Source of the DNA: Caldimonas mangrovi
GTDB lineage: Bacteria; Pseudomonadota; Gammaproteobacteria; Burkholderiales; Burkholderiaceae_C
Direction of reading: 5' to 3'
NCBI RefSeq assembly: GCF_023721835.1
Contig: NZ_JAMKFE010000005.1
Span: 248,001 to 312,000 of the forward strand
DNA: 64,000 bases
Both the position numbers and the translations under genes were made by a program. Of the stretch, positions 26,701-34,483 are shown in pieces; position 1 is the stretch's first letter; the number at the start of each line of letters is the position of its first letter. The notes below the pieces were generated by a model. That model did not search any database. It had not been told where the DNA came from and saw only the letters and a program-made list of their open reading frames with translations.

Positions 26701-29700
26701 GGGTGGCGCCGTTCAAGGCCAGCGCGCCGGTCGACTGGTAGTCGAGGTCGGCGCTGAGGTCGCCGGCCTGCACCGTGTAGCTGAAGGTCAGGGTGTCGCT
26801 GCCGGAACCGGACACGTAGCTGGCCAGCCGGTCGGTGGTGCCGGTTTCCAGCAGCAGCGTGGGCGTGCCGCCGGTCGTGTCGACGTTCACCGCCTGGTCG
26901 AAGGTGACGGTCACCGTGACGGTGTCGCCCACCTTGTACCCGCCATCGGGGTTGGTCACCTGCACGTTGGTGACCTCCGGGTTGAGGCTGTTGACGGTGA
27001 TGGCGATGATGTCGGTGTCGGTCTGTGTGCCGCCGGACCCGCTCAACCCGAGGTCGCTGGTCGTGATCTGCAGGCCGGCGGCGCCGTTGTAGCCGGGCGT
27101 GGGCGAGAAGATCAGTCCGTTCAGCGCACTGTTGATGTCGGCAATGGTGCCTTCAAAAGTCATGGTGCCGTCGTTGGCGCCGCTGCCCACGATGAAGCTC
27201 AGGCCCGTGGTGCCGGGCAGTGTGATCAAGCCGTTGCTGGCGGTCAGCGTCACTCGCACCGTACCGCCGCCGGCATCGACGTCGCCGACAGAAACCAGGT
27301 TGCCGTTGCCGCTGCTGAAGACCAGCGTCGCGTCCTGATCCACCGACTGGGCGGCGGGCACACCATGGACTGGCGCATCGTTCACCGCGGTCACCGACAA
27401 CGTGACGGTCTCTGCATCGTCCAGGTTGCCGCCGCTGCCGGTATTGCCGTTGTCGGCGATGCCCACGGTCAGCACCACGTTGCCGGTGGCGTTCGTCGCC
27501 GTCTGGAAAGCGACGCCGCCGCCGGCGATGTAGGCATTGATGTCGGCGATGCTGCCCGTCAGGGTCAGCGCGGAGCTGGTCCCGCCGACGGTGACGCCGC
27601 CGCCGCTGGTGGCTGCCAGGCTGCCAGAGCCGACCGAAAAGGTGGCGGTCACCGGGCTGCTGCCGGCATCTGCGTCGGCGAAGCTGATGCCGGTAAGCGC
27701 GCTGCTGACGTCCTCGGTGACGTTGATCGAAACAGGCGTTGTGACCACGGGCGCGTCGTTGACGGCGCTCACCTGCAGGGTGGTGGTACCGCTGTCAGTT
27801 TGCGCGCCGCCGCTGCCGGTGTTGCCGCCATCGTCGACGCTTGCGGTCAGCGTCACATCGGCGGTCGCGTTGCTGGCCGTGGTAAAGGTGACATTGCTGC
27901 CGGCGATGAAAATATTGATGTTGGCGATGCTGCCGGTCAGGGTCAGGGCGCTGCCGGTGCCTCCGACGGTGACGCCGCCGCCGCTGGTCGCCGCCAAGCT
28001 GCCGCTCGCTACCGAAAGTGTTGCCGTCACGCTGCCGCCACCGGCGTCGACATCGCTGAAGCTGATGCCGGTCAGGGCGCTGGCAACGTCCTCGGTCACG
28101 CCGATCGAAGCGGGCGTCGTCACGACAGGTGCGTCGTTGACGGCCGCCACGCTGATCACCTTGGTCGCCGCGTTGCTGTCGGCACCGCCGTCGTTGACGG
28201 TGAAACCGATGGTGCGGTTGGCGGTGCTGGGCGCATCCGAGCTGTTGTCGTAGGTGACGCTGCGCAACGCGGCTTGCCATTGGGCCAGCGTCGCGGTGCC
28301 GCCGGCGGAGGTCAGCGTCAGCACGCCGGTGGCGGCGTTGTAGCTGGCACTGATGTTGCCCATGGTGCTGCCGTCGTTGGTGAAAGCAAGCACGTCCTGG
28401 CCGCTGGCGAAGTTGCCGGTGATGGCGGCCGTGGCACTAACGAAGGTTGTGCTGTCCACATCGCTCAGCGTCAGGCTGGCATCGACCACCGTGGCGCTGC
28501 CGCTTTCCGTAAAGGCGCTGGTCCCGCCGGAGGTCGTCACCACAGGTGCGTCGTTCACCGCGGTCACGGTGATCGTGATGGTGCCGTCGGCCGGGCCGGT
28601 GTCGGCGGCGTCGCGTATGCGCGTGGTGATGCTGAAGTTCTGGTCGTTGTTGGCCGAGGGGGTCAACGCGACGGCAGCCAGTGCGGCATTGACGTCGGCC
28701 GCCGAGCCGGTGACCGTCCATACGCCGGTGCCAGTGTTGTAGGTGGAGGTGGCCGAGCCGAAGGTGCCGGTCGACAGCGTGCCGGCCGAGGTGTCCGAAA
28801 GCGTCAGCGTGGCGGTGATCGTGTCGCCGGTGTCCACGTCGGTCACGACGATATCGTCCAGCGCCACCGCGCCGCCGGCTTCGGTGGCCGCCTTGCTCTG
28901 CGTGAGGTCGGTGGCCGTCGGCGCATCGTTGGTGCCGGTGACCGTGACCGTGATCGTGCCGTCGGCCGGGCCGGCATTGGCGGCGTCGCGAACGCGGGTG
29001 GTGATGGTGAAGTTCTGGTCGTTGTGGGCCGAGGGGGTCAGGGCCACGGCTGCCAGCGCGGCGTTGACGTCGGCCACCGAGCCGGTGACCGTCCACACGC
29101 CGGTGCCGGCGTTGTAGGTGGACGTGGCCGAGCCGAAGGTGCCGGTCGACAGCGTGCCGGCCGCAGGGTCGGACAGCGTGAGCGTGGCGGTGAGTGTGTC
29201 GCCGGTATCGACGTCGGTGATCACGATGTCGTCCAACGCCACGGCGCCGCCGGCCTCCGTGGCGGCCTTGCTCTGGGTGAGGTTGGTCGCCGTGGGCGCA
29301 TCGTTGGTGCCCGTGACAGTGACCGTGATCGTGCCGTCGGCCGGGCCGGTATTGGCGGCATCTCGAACGCGCGTGGTGATGGTGAAGTTCTGGTCGTTGT
29401 TGGTCGAAGGGGTCAACGCGACGGCAGCCAGTGCGGCATTGACGTCGGCCACCGAGCCGGTGACCGTCCACACGCCGGTGCCGGCGTTGTAGGTGGACGT
29501 GGCCGAGCCGAAGGTGCCGGTCGACAGCGTGCCGGCCGAGGTGTCCGAAAGCGTGAGCGTGGCGGTGGTCGTGTCACCGGTGTCCACGTCGGTCACGACG
29601 ATGTCGTCCAGCGCCACCGCGCCGCCGCCTTCGGTCGCGGCCTTGCTCTGCGTGAGGTTGGTAGCCGTGGGCGCATCGTTGGCCGGTGTGACGTCGAGCG

Positions 29701-31873
29701 TGATGGTGCCGTCCGCCGGGCCGGTGTTGGCGGCATCGCGGATGCGCGCGGTAATGGTGACGTCCTGGTCCCGGTTCGCCGCCGGGGTGAAAGCCACGGC
29801 GGCGAGCGCCGCGTTCACGTCGGTCAACGAGCCCGTGACCGTCCACACGCCAGTGCCAGCGTTGTAGGTTGCGGTGGCCGAGCCAAAGGTGCCGGTGCTG
29901 AGGGTGCCTGCCGCAGGAGTTGAGAGCGTGAGGGTCGCGATGATCGTATCGCCGCTATCCACGTCGGTCACCACTATATCGTCGAGCGCTACAGCGCCGC
30001 CCGGGTCTTCGACGTATGCGACCGTTTGGGTGAGATTGGTAGCCGTCGGCGCGCTGTTGGGCGAAAAATTGGTGTCGAGTGTGCCGAGGTTGTAGATGTT
30101 GGTCTGGCCGCTACCCGCTGAACCGTTGCCTTGCCCGGAGCCACCCGAGCCCCCTGCGCCGGCATTCGACGCCAGGTCGCCGTTGCTGATGCTGTCCAGC
30201 CTCAGCGTCGCACCGGCGGCGTTCCACAGGCCACCAACGCCGATACCTCCGCCGCCTCCGACACCCGGTTGTAACGCTCCACCCGCGCCGCCGCCGCCTG
30301 CCGCACCGACGTTGTTGGATACTGTCGAGGACAAAATCGTCAGGGTGCCGGCGTTGTAAACCGCACCCGCTGCGTGACCGCCCCTGCCACCGTTGCTCGC
30401 GTACGCCGCGCCGCCGCCGCCGCCGCCGATCGACAAGCTGCCGTTGCTGGCGGTCCCACCTGTCCCTCCGCTGGCATAGCCGCCCAGCGCCCCTCCTGCT
30501 CCACCGGTGGTGCTACCGCCTCGTCCGCCGTGCCTGTTGTTTATCGGTGTCGTGTAGTCCCCGCCATTGCCACCGACACCGCCGCCGCCGGAACTGCCAG
30601 CGTAGTTGGTGCCGCTCGTGCCGCCAGCGCCGCCGGACCCGCCGCCAATGCCGGCAAGGCCGCCGCCCCCGCCGCCACCGCCACCGGCATATACGCCGGA
30701 ACCGCCGCCACCACCCCCCCCCGAGGCACCGCTTGCGGTGACCGTGACCCCGGTCAGGGTCAGAGTACCGGCGTTGCGTATCGCACCACCAAGGGCATCG
30801 CTGCCGACAGCCCCCTTGTTGCCGCCGTTGGCAGCGATCAAGCCTTCACGGATGGTGAGGTTGGCGATGCTGACCGTCCCGGAACGAACCTCTACGACCC
30901 GCCCGTAATAATTGGCGTCCACGGTGTACCCACCGCCCACGATATCGAGAGCCTGACCGTCACTAACGTTGATATCGACAAAGGTGCGGTGTCCGTCGGT
31001 GCTGCTGGCAAGCATGTCGCCGGTGCCCGTCGCGCTGATGTTGCCCAGAAGGGTGATGGTATCGGTCGCGCCGTTCGAGGCCGCCGTGCTCAATGCCGTG
31101 CGAAGTTCGCCTATGGTGCTGACTGAAAACGTGGCGAGTTGATGGTCGTAGTCCTGCAGTCGGGCGCCGTCGAACGCGGGCACCGCGTTGACCAGGCCGG
31201 TGGTGATCTCCAAGGTCCAGTTGCCGCCACCCCGGGTGTTGCCGGTGCTGTCGTTCGATGCCGCAATGTCGGCGGCGGTCGCATCGGCCAGTGCCGCCAG
31301 GAACTGCTCGCCCTTGGTACCTGCGCCTACGTCGCATCCGTACAGCAAGATGTCGCCGTCGGGTGCCAGTGCGGAACCGATGGCGCTCAACCGGTCGTTG
31401 TACGCCGTCAGGTTGCCGCTGTGCAGTGGCACGTTGCCGAGCAGCAATACCCCTTCGTCGCCGTGCGAGACGACGTGAATGGCGTCGATCCCGGTGCGCC
31501 CGTTCAGGGCATCAGCGATCTGTTGTACGCCATCGCGGTTGCTGTCGAGCAAGACGATCTCTGCTCCCGGGGCGGCAGCCGCAACGATCTCGTCGTAGTT
31601 TGGCAGCCGGGTGTCGACAAAGACGATCTCGGTGCGTGGATGCTGCGCAGGAGCCAGCGCATCGCTGATGTCTGCCGCAGTTTCGTGCGCCGGGGCAGGC
31701 GGCGGTGGAGCGTCGCTACTCGCTTCGGCAACGCCGGCCGCCGCCGCGACGACTCCCGCATCGAACATGATGCGCGGCTCCAGCGCGAGCATCAGCGGCG
31801 GCTGCTGGGAACGCGCCGGGCTGGTCTTGCCCGCAGGGGAGCGACGGGGTGCGCGAGATTTGAGCCACCACAT
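23708..31873 (-). CDS. Giant repetitive exoprotein: LEPR leader, DUF4347, cadherin/Ig-like repeats
   Basis: 2721 aa; the ATG at 31873 has AAGGA eight bases upstream. There is no classical signal peptide. Instead it has a basic start followed by LALEPRIMFDAGVV (residues 29-42, LEPR-type leader). DUF4347 spans ~80-245 with HVVSHG (His137) and LLYGC (Cys180). A beta-helix-like region (~245-600) holds a Gly-rich insert (~384-540). Then come four ~125-residue cadherin-like repeats, three of another type (VNDAPVVTTP...), and two 345-residue Ig-like superblocks. A poly-Pro linker precedes a putative-Ig domain (LPNWLKFDPTTGTLSG) and a charged end. No RTX repeats. It is probably a surface adhesin exported by the five downstream and upstream partners. 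Confidence 0.9.
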   Translation of the reverse strand: MWWLKSRAPRRSPAGKTSPARSQQPPLMLALEPRIMFDAGVVAAAAGVAEASSDAPPPPAPAHETAADISDALAPAQHPRTEIVFVDTRLPNYDEIVAAAAPGAEIVLLDSNRDGVQQIADALNGRTGIDAIHVVSHGDEGVLLLGNVPLHSGNLTAYNDRLSAIGSALAPDGDILLYGCDVGAGTKGEQFLAALADATAADIAASNDSTGNTRGGGNWTLEITTGLVNAVPAFDGARLQDYDHQLATFSVSTIGELRTALSTAASNGATDTITLLGNISATGTGDMLASSTDGHRTFVDINVSDGQALDIVGGGYTVDANYYGRVVEVRSGTVSIANLTIREGLIAANGGNKGAVGSDALGGAIRNAGTLTLTGVTVTASGASGGGGGGGSGVYAGGGGGGGGGLAGIGGGSGGAGGTSGTNYAGSSGGGGVGGNGGDYTTPINNRHGGRGGSTTGGAGGALGGYASGGTGGTASNGSLSIGGGGGGAAYASNGGRGGHAAGAVYNAGTLTILSSTVSNNVGAAGGGGAGGALQPGVGGGGGIGVGGLWNAAGATLRLDSISNGDLASNAGAGGSGGSGQGNGSAGSGQTNIYNLGTLDTNFSPNSAPTATNLTQTVAYVEDPGGAVALDDIVVTDVDSGDTIIATLTLSTPAAGTLSTGTFGSATATYNAGTGVWTVTGSLTDVNAALAAVAFTPAANRDQDVTITARIRDAANTGPADGTITLDVTPANDAPTATNLTQSKAATEGGGAVALDDIVVTDVDTGDTTTATLTLSDTSAGTLSTGTFGSATSTYNAGTGVWTVTGSVADVNAALAAVALTPSTNNDQNFTITTRVRDAANTGPADGTITVTVTGTNDAPTATNLTQSKAATEAGGAVALDDIVITDVDTGDTLTATLTLSDPAAGTLSTGTFGSATSTYNAGTGVWTVTGSVADVNAALAAVALTPSAHNDQNFTITTRVRDAANAGPADGTITVTVTGTNDAPTATDLTQSKAATEAGGAVALDDIVVTDVDTGDTITATLTLSDTSAGTLSTGTFGSATSTYNTGTGVWTVTGSAADVNAALAAVALTPSANNDQNFSITTRIRDAADTGPADGTITITVTAVNDAPVVTTSGGTSAFTESGSATVVDASLTLSDVDSTTFVSATAAITGNFASGQDVLAFTNDGSTMGNISASYNAATGVLTLTSAGGTATLAQWQAALRSVTYDNSSDAPSTANRTIGFTVNDGGADSNAATKVISVAAVNDAPVVTTPASIGVTEDVASALTGISFSDVDAGGGSVTATLSVASGSLAATSGGGVTVGGTGSALTLTGSIANINIFIAGSNVTFTTASNATADVTLTASVDDGGNTGSGGAQTDSGTTTLQVSAVNDAPVVTTPVSINVTEDVSSALTGISFADADAGSSPVTATFSVGSGSLAATSGGGVTVGGTSSALTLTGSIADINAYIAGGGVAFQTATNATGNVVLTVGIADNGNTGSGGNLDDAETVTLSVTAVNDAPVHGVPAAQSVDQDATLVFSSGNGNLVSVGDVDAGGGTVRVTLTASNGLITLPGTTGLSFIVGSGANDGTMTFEGTIADINSALNGLIFSPTPGYNGAAGLQITTSDLGLSGSGGTQTDTDIIAITVNSLNPEVTNVQVTNPDGGYKVGDTVTVTVTFDQAVNVDTTGGTPTLLLETGTTDRLASYVSGSGSDTLTFSYTVQAGDLSADLDYQSTGALALNGATLRNATDDDAVLTLPATGGANSIAGQHNLIIDGVAPTVGSVSVPADGTYVAGQNLDFTVNFGEAVTVDTTGGTPRIAITLDTGGTVYASYLAGSGTSALSFRYTVQSGHLDSNGIALGGSIDANGGTLRDAVGNTANLALNGVGATTGVQVDAVVPAVASVSVPASGHYNAGDVLSFSVNASEAVVVDTTGGTPRLVLDIGGVTRHASYVSGSGSSGLVFEYTVQAGDTDANGIAVSSLQANGGTLRDAAGNSLNVALTGVGDASGVVVDTTAPANTGIVRVNATPTTAGSVSYTVTFSEAVSGMDAADFTLVTTGSAAGTIATVTQVDGSTYTVVVNGLSGTGSVRLDLNGSGTGMADAAGNALAAGATGEVYGIDRDIPAVASVSVPANGTYVAGQNLDFTVNFGEAVTVDTTGGTPRLAVTLDTGGTVYADYVSGSGTGALVFRYTVQSGHLDSNGIALGGSIDANGGALRDAVGNTATLTLQGVGATAGVQVDAVVPTVATVAVPASGHYNAGDVLSFTVNASEAVLVDSAGGTPRLVLDVGGTTRHATYATGSGGTALVFEYTVQAGDTDPNGIAVGGLQANGGTLRDAAGNDLTVTLAGVGSTAGVVVDTTVPAIVGIVRADPSPTFARSVTYTVSFSEGVTGLDTSDFSLAATGSAAGSVTTVTQVDASTYVVTVGGIAGSGTLQLALASAGSGIADLAGNALAVGGSGDAYQIEQLPPPPPPPPPTPLSPLPPPVAAPAPVFEQPPVTLNPMAPITPIDTPTLTPTGPAADGGLPGTFVGSALGQNPLTPAALSATAWAADAPRSTFIEVGAGNGAGLQAMPDVGDFRVPPGSQISIALPASTFTHSDRNAEVAVEVRMADGRPLPNWLKFDPTTGTLSGRAPDGVAGRLKIEVIARDAKGNRASSQLEIEFNRAAPPARPAGEPRTDLHLPPGEAGFDARFADLPGQPLPSESGRPALAAQFERYGHVAREAERAALLEHLRALAQEEG
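24540..26595 (-). repeat. Two tandem copies of a 1035-bp Ig-like superblock
   Basis: The landmark CGGCCACGTAGGTGCC recurs at 25516 and 26551, a period of 1035 bp (345 codons). Each block contains three Ig-like units with VDTTGGTPR signatures and one SEAVSGMDAADF-type unit. Unequal crossing over could add or remove whole blocks in frame. Confidence 0.8.
28555..30060 (-). repeat. Four tandem 375-bp cadherin-like coding repeats
   Basis: Exact 375-bp spacing (125 codons) of units reading APTATNLTQSKAATE...ADGTITVTVTG. The three inner copies are very similar at the DNA level; the outermost (toward 30060) has diverged. Recent duplication in the gene is implied, and repeat number may vary between strains. 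Confidence 0.85.
30714..30722 (-). repeat. Nine-base G tract inside the giant gene
   Basis: Nine C on the plus strand (G9 in the mRNA sense) in the Gly-rich part, about residue 388 of 2721. Gain or loss of one base would truncate the protein, so the tract could act as a slippage switch. The present length keeps the frame open. Confidence 0.5.
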
Positions 31874-31900
31874 GGTTGGGTTCCTTTGGCAAGCTGCGGG

Positions 31901-32860
31901 TCAGGTGGCGTGGCGAGCGGGGTGGGCCGTGCCATTCGGTGTTTCGTCGTTCCTCACGCGGATCACATGAGCGGCGCTGGTGTGTTCTTCGCGCCAGAAG
32001 CTCAGGTTGGCGTACTGCTGAAACAGATCGGGTGGCAGGATGGTCTGCCGGGACTGCGCGCCGACCTTGGGACGCACCCGATGCAACCCGGCCAGCCCAA
32101 GCGCCTGATCGAACTCCGGTGCGTCGTACCGGACATCGTCGAAGTCGTGCTGCGGGTACCAGGGCTCGCCGATGAAGTCGTAGACGAGACGCAGGACCTT
32201 GTCTGGTGCTTGCGCAAGCAGGTCGTACTCCACCACTAGAAGGGCGCCGGCATGCTCGCTGTAGAAGGCCTCCTTCAACCCGGCCCAGGCAAAGCCCACC
32301 AGTCGGTTGCGCTGGGCGAGCGTGTCCACGCGGCTGTAGACCGTGTTGCGTTCCACGTCGTCGTTGAAAAGCTTGGTGTTCTCGAACGGGTTGGCCCGAT
32401 ACAAACGCTCGATGCTGTCCATCACCCACGCGACGTTGCGCACGCAAGCGATGACCTTGGCTTGTGGAAAGAGACCCAGCACGGCCGGCAGCTTGGCGCA
32501 CCAGAGGCGGTTGGTATCGAAGACGACCGGCTTGTCGACATGTTCGCTGTAATAGTTGTCGAACAGCCCGCGCAGCAGCCGCTGACGCTGCTCGCGCGAT
32601 ATCACGGGACCGAACTCGCTGCCGGCACTGAATTGCCCCAGCATCGACGTGAACAGCGACCCGACCGGGCTTGTCATGCCGGCATGGAAGCGCGGGTTCT
32701 GCTGCAGCAGCGCTGCCAGCAGCGTCGAGCCGGAGCGAGGCAGGCCCGAAATGAAGTGGAAGGTCCGGGGGGGGCTGTTCAAATCGGTTTCCTGTGCGTC
32801 GGCGGCCTTGAGTTCATGCGCAACTGTCGGCGCGCTCGTGGTGCGCGGACAGCGCAACAT
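31901..32860 (-). CDS. PAPS-dependent sulfotransferase
   Basis: 319 aa from the ATG at 32860. The PAPS 5'-phosphosulfate loop is SGLPRSGST (residues 38-46). The 3'-phosphate site region is VIACVRNVAWVMDS, and the C-terminal part has VEYDLLAQAPDKVLRLVYDFIGEPWYPH-like features. The FHAGMTSPVGSLF block after the loop belongs to a bacterial subfamily related to protein sulfotransferases. It ends 27 bp before the giant gene on the same strand, so it is probably the first gene of that operon. The target may be the giant protein (Tyr or Ser/Thr) or a glycan. No strong ribosome site is seen, so the start is moderately sure. Confidence 0.85.
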   Translation of the reverse strand: MLRCPRTTSAPTVAHELKAADAQETDLNSPPRTFHFISGLPRSGSTLLAALLQQNPRFHAGMTSPVGSLFTSMLGQFSAGSEFGPVISREQRQRLLRGLFDNYYSEHVDKPVVFDTNRLWCAKLPAVLGLFPQAKVIACVRNVAWVMDSIERLYRANPFENTKLFNDDVERNTVYSRVDTLAQRNRLVGFAWAGLKEAFYSEHAGALLVVEYDLLAQAPDKVLRLVYDFIGEPWYPQHDFDDVRYDAPEFDQALGLAGLHRVRPKVGAQSRQTILPPDLFQQYANLSFWREEHTSAAHVIRVRNDETPNGTAHPARHAT

Positions 32861-32958
32861 GAATCTGGTTGTATCTGCCTGCACTATTGCGCAAGATGCG
32901 GCCGGTGTGGCCAAGCGAAAGCAGCAGGCCGTGTACAAGTACCGATGCAGGAGGATCA

Positions 32959-33531
32959 ATGCAGGACAGTTCCACCGACACCTCCGACAGCATGTCGCCT
33001 ACGTGGCCCATGGCGACCGTCTGGATCACCGGATTGAGCGGGGCGGGCAAGTCGACGCTGGCGTTGCAGCTGTACCGCGCGTGGCGCAGCGAGGGTCGGC
33101 CGGTGCTGGTGCTGGATGGAGACGCCGTGCGCAGCGGGCTGAATCGGGACCTCGGCTTTTCTGCCGAAGACCGGCACGAGAACATCCGCCGCGCGGCCGA
33201 AGTAGCGCGCCTGGCCAACGAGGGCGGCGTGTGGGTGATGGCGGCGTTCATTGCTCCGTTGGCGGTCCACCGCAGCCTGGCACGGGAGATCATCGGCAAC
33301 GACAGGTTCATCGAGGTCTATCTCTCCACCCCTTTCGACGTGTGCGCGGCCCGCGATCCGAAGGGGCTCTACGCGCAGGCCAAGGCCGGGGCGATTGCAA
33401 ACTTCACCGGTGTGGGCGCCGCGTACGAGCCGCCGGTGAACCCGCACTTGTCGATCGACACGTCGAGGCACACACCGCAGCAGGCCGCCGACCTGGTGCT
33501 CGATCTGCTGCTGCGGCGCCTCGAACGCTGA
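32959..33531 (+). CDS. cysC: Adenylylsulfate (APS) kinase
   Basis: 190 aa; the ATG at 32959 follows GGAGGATCA. It phosphorylates APS to PAPS. Walker A GLSGAGKST is at 25-33, then LDGDAVRSGLNRDLGFS, DRHENIRRAAEVARL, and the substrate lid RDPKGLYAQAKAGAIANFTGVGAAYE-type motif. All key residues are present. No cysD, cysN or cysH is near. It diverges from the sulfotransferase with 98 bp between starts, which points to PAPS supply for sulfation rather than for sulfate reduction. Confidence 0.94.
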   Translation: MQDSSTDTSDSMSPTWPMATVWITGLSGAGKSTLALQLYRAWRSEGRPVLVLDGDAVRSGLNRDLGFSAEDRHENIRRAAEVARLANEGGVWVMAAFIAPLAVHRSLAREIIGNDRFIEVYLSTPFDVCAARDPKGLYAQAKAGAIANFTGVGAAYEPPVNPHLSIDTSRHTPQQAADLVLDLLLRRLER

Positions 33532-33534
33532 TGT

Positions 33535-34083
33535 TCAGGGTCGCGACGGGAAGATGCCTTCCATCGCAATCACGAAGTTGATGCCGATGTAGGGGTTGCG
33601 CATTCCCACCGGCTGGCCGCCGCCCGCAACACCCGACTGCACACCCGCCATCTCGACGGGCCCGTTCAACTGCGTGGACCAGATGTTCGCCGAGCCCGGC
33701 CCGCCGCTGGATGCTCCGAGGGCGTTGTTGCTTGCGCTGGGCGTGTTGGCCGGCTCCGTCGCCGTGCCGGCGACCTGCACCGAGGTCGGGTGGTTGTGCA
33801 TGGGCAGATTGTTGAGCGTGAGCGTCACGTTCTCCGTGCCGGCGAGTGCACCCTGGACGATGTTGGAAAGCCTTGGTCCTTGACCCATGCCAACCGGACT
33901 GCGGCCGCGCAGGTCCGGCAGGCCGAAAGTGACTTGCCCGTCCCCGCCGTACATCGTGCCCAGCAGCGCGAACAGCGCCTGGTTCTGGGCGATCGGCACC
34001 AACTGTCCCTGGCATTGCGCCCAACCGACCGGCGCGAAATTGAAGCCGACCATGCGGATCTCGCCGATGAATGGTTCACTCAT
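33535..34083 (-). CDS. Phage tail collar-domain protein (MdpB-like)
   Basis: 182 aa from the ATG at 34083, with AAGGAG upstream. The N-terminal collar domain reads GEIRMVGFNFAPVGWAQCQG...GDGQVTFGLPDLRGR. The rest is Ser/Gly/Thr-rich and closes with GMRNPYIGINFVIAMEGIFP, the typical end of microcystin-dependent-protein (Mdp) family members. No other phage gene is close, so this is a domesticated or non-phage fibre-like protein. It is convergent with cysC, with only 3 bp between stops. Confidence 0.85.
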   Translation of the reverse strand: MSEPFIGEIRMVGFNFAPVGWAQCQGQLVPIAQNQALFALLGTMYGGDGQVTFGLPDLRGRSPVGMGQGPRLSNIVQGALAGTENVTLTLNNLPMHNHPTSVQVAGTATEPANTPSASNNALGASSGGPGSANIWSTQLNGPVEMAGVQSGVAGGGQPVGMRNPYIGINFVIAMEGIFPSRP

Positions 34084-34165
34084 ACTCGTCTCCTTGGGGG
34101 GTGGGGGAGCGGGCCGGCTGACGGCAGCCTCCCGCGGTGTCTGCCTGCGGGGCAAGCTTGCAGCG

Positions 34166-34483
34166 TCATGCCGCCGCCGGGGTCTTGAGCCGATGAAACA
34201 CGGCTTCGAGGCAGGACCGGCCGTCCGGCTCGGGGCGCACCGGCGTCAGCATCAACGCGCACTCGATGCCCTCGGGCCCGCCGACGTGATACAGCGCCTG
34301 CGGCAAGGCGACGCCGGGCGGCAACGCGAAAAGCAGCGAAAAACACTCATGGCGTTCATTCATCGGCAGGCGGGTGTCGACCCGTCGCAACTCGGCCTCG
34401 ACGGCACCGTCGGTGCCCCAGAGAATGCGAAAGGTCTGCCCGGCGGCGCGGGCAAAGCGGTCATGGCCGGGCAAGGTCTGCAT
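34166..34483 (-). CDS. DUF6916-like small protein
   Basis: 105 aa. Pattern: DRFARAAGQTFRIL, VEAELRRVDTR, HECFSLLFALPPG, LPQALYHVGGPEG, and a final CLEAVFHRL. This matches my memory of the DUF6916 family, found beside tail-collar proteins. It is 82 bp upstream of the collar gene on the same strand, and its start lies inside the end of the GNAT gene. Function unknown. No signal or membrane segment. Confidence 0.65.
   Translation of the reverse strand: MQTLPGHDRFARAAGQTFRILWGTDGAVEAELRRVDTRLPMNERHECFSLLFALPPGVALPQALYHVGGPEGIECALMLTPVRPEPDGRSCLEAVFHRLKTPAAA

Noticed and set aside
26087-29923. Very long plus-strand open frame opposite the giant exoprotein
   Set aside because: It is the antisense of repeated GC-rich codons. 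Composition is Gly/Arg/His/Val-rich with no fold signature and no ribosome site. The minus-strand frame has clear domains.
23708-31873. Giant protein as an RTX toxin/adhesin
   Set aside because: No GGxGxDxxx nonapeptides and no typical C-terminal type I signal; the Gly-rich part is Gly/Ala/Ser low complexity, not RTX.
33535-34083. Tail-collar gene as part of a prophage
   Set aside because: No other phage structural, lysis or integration gene within the window; the flanks are metabolic and secretion genes.
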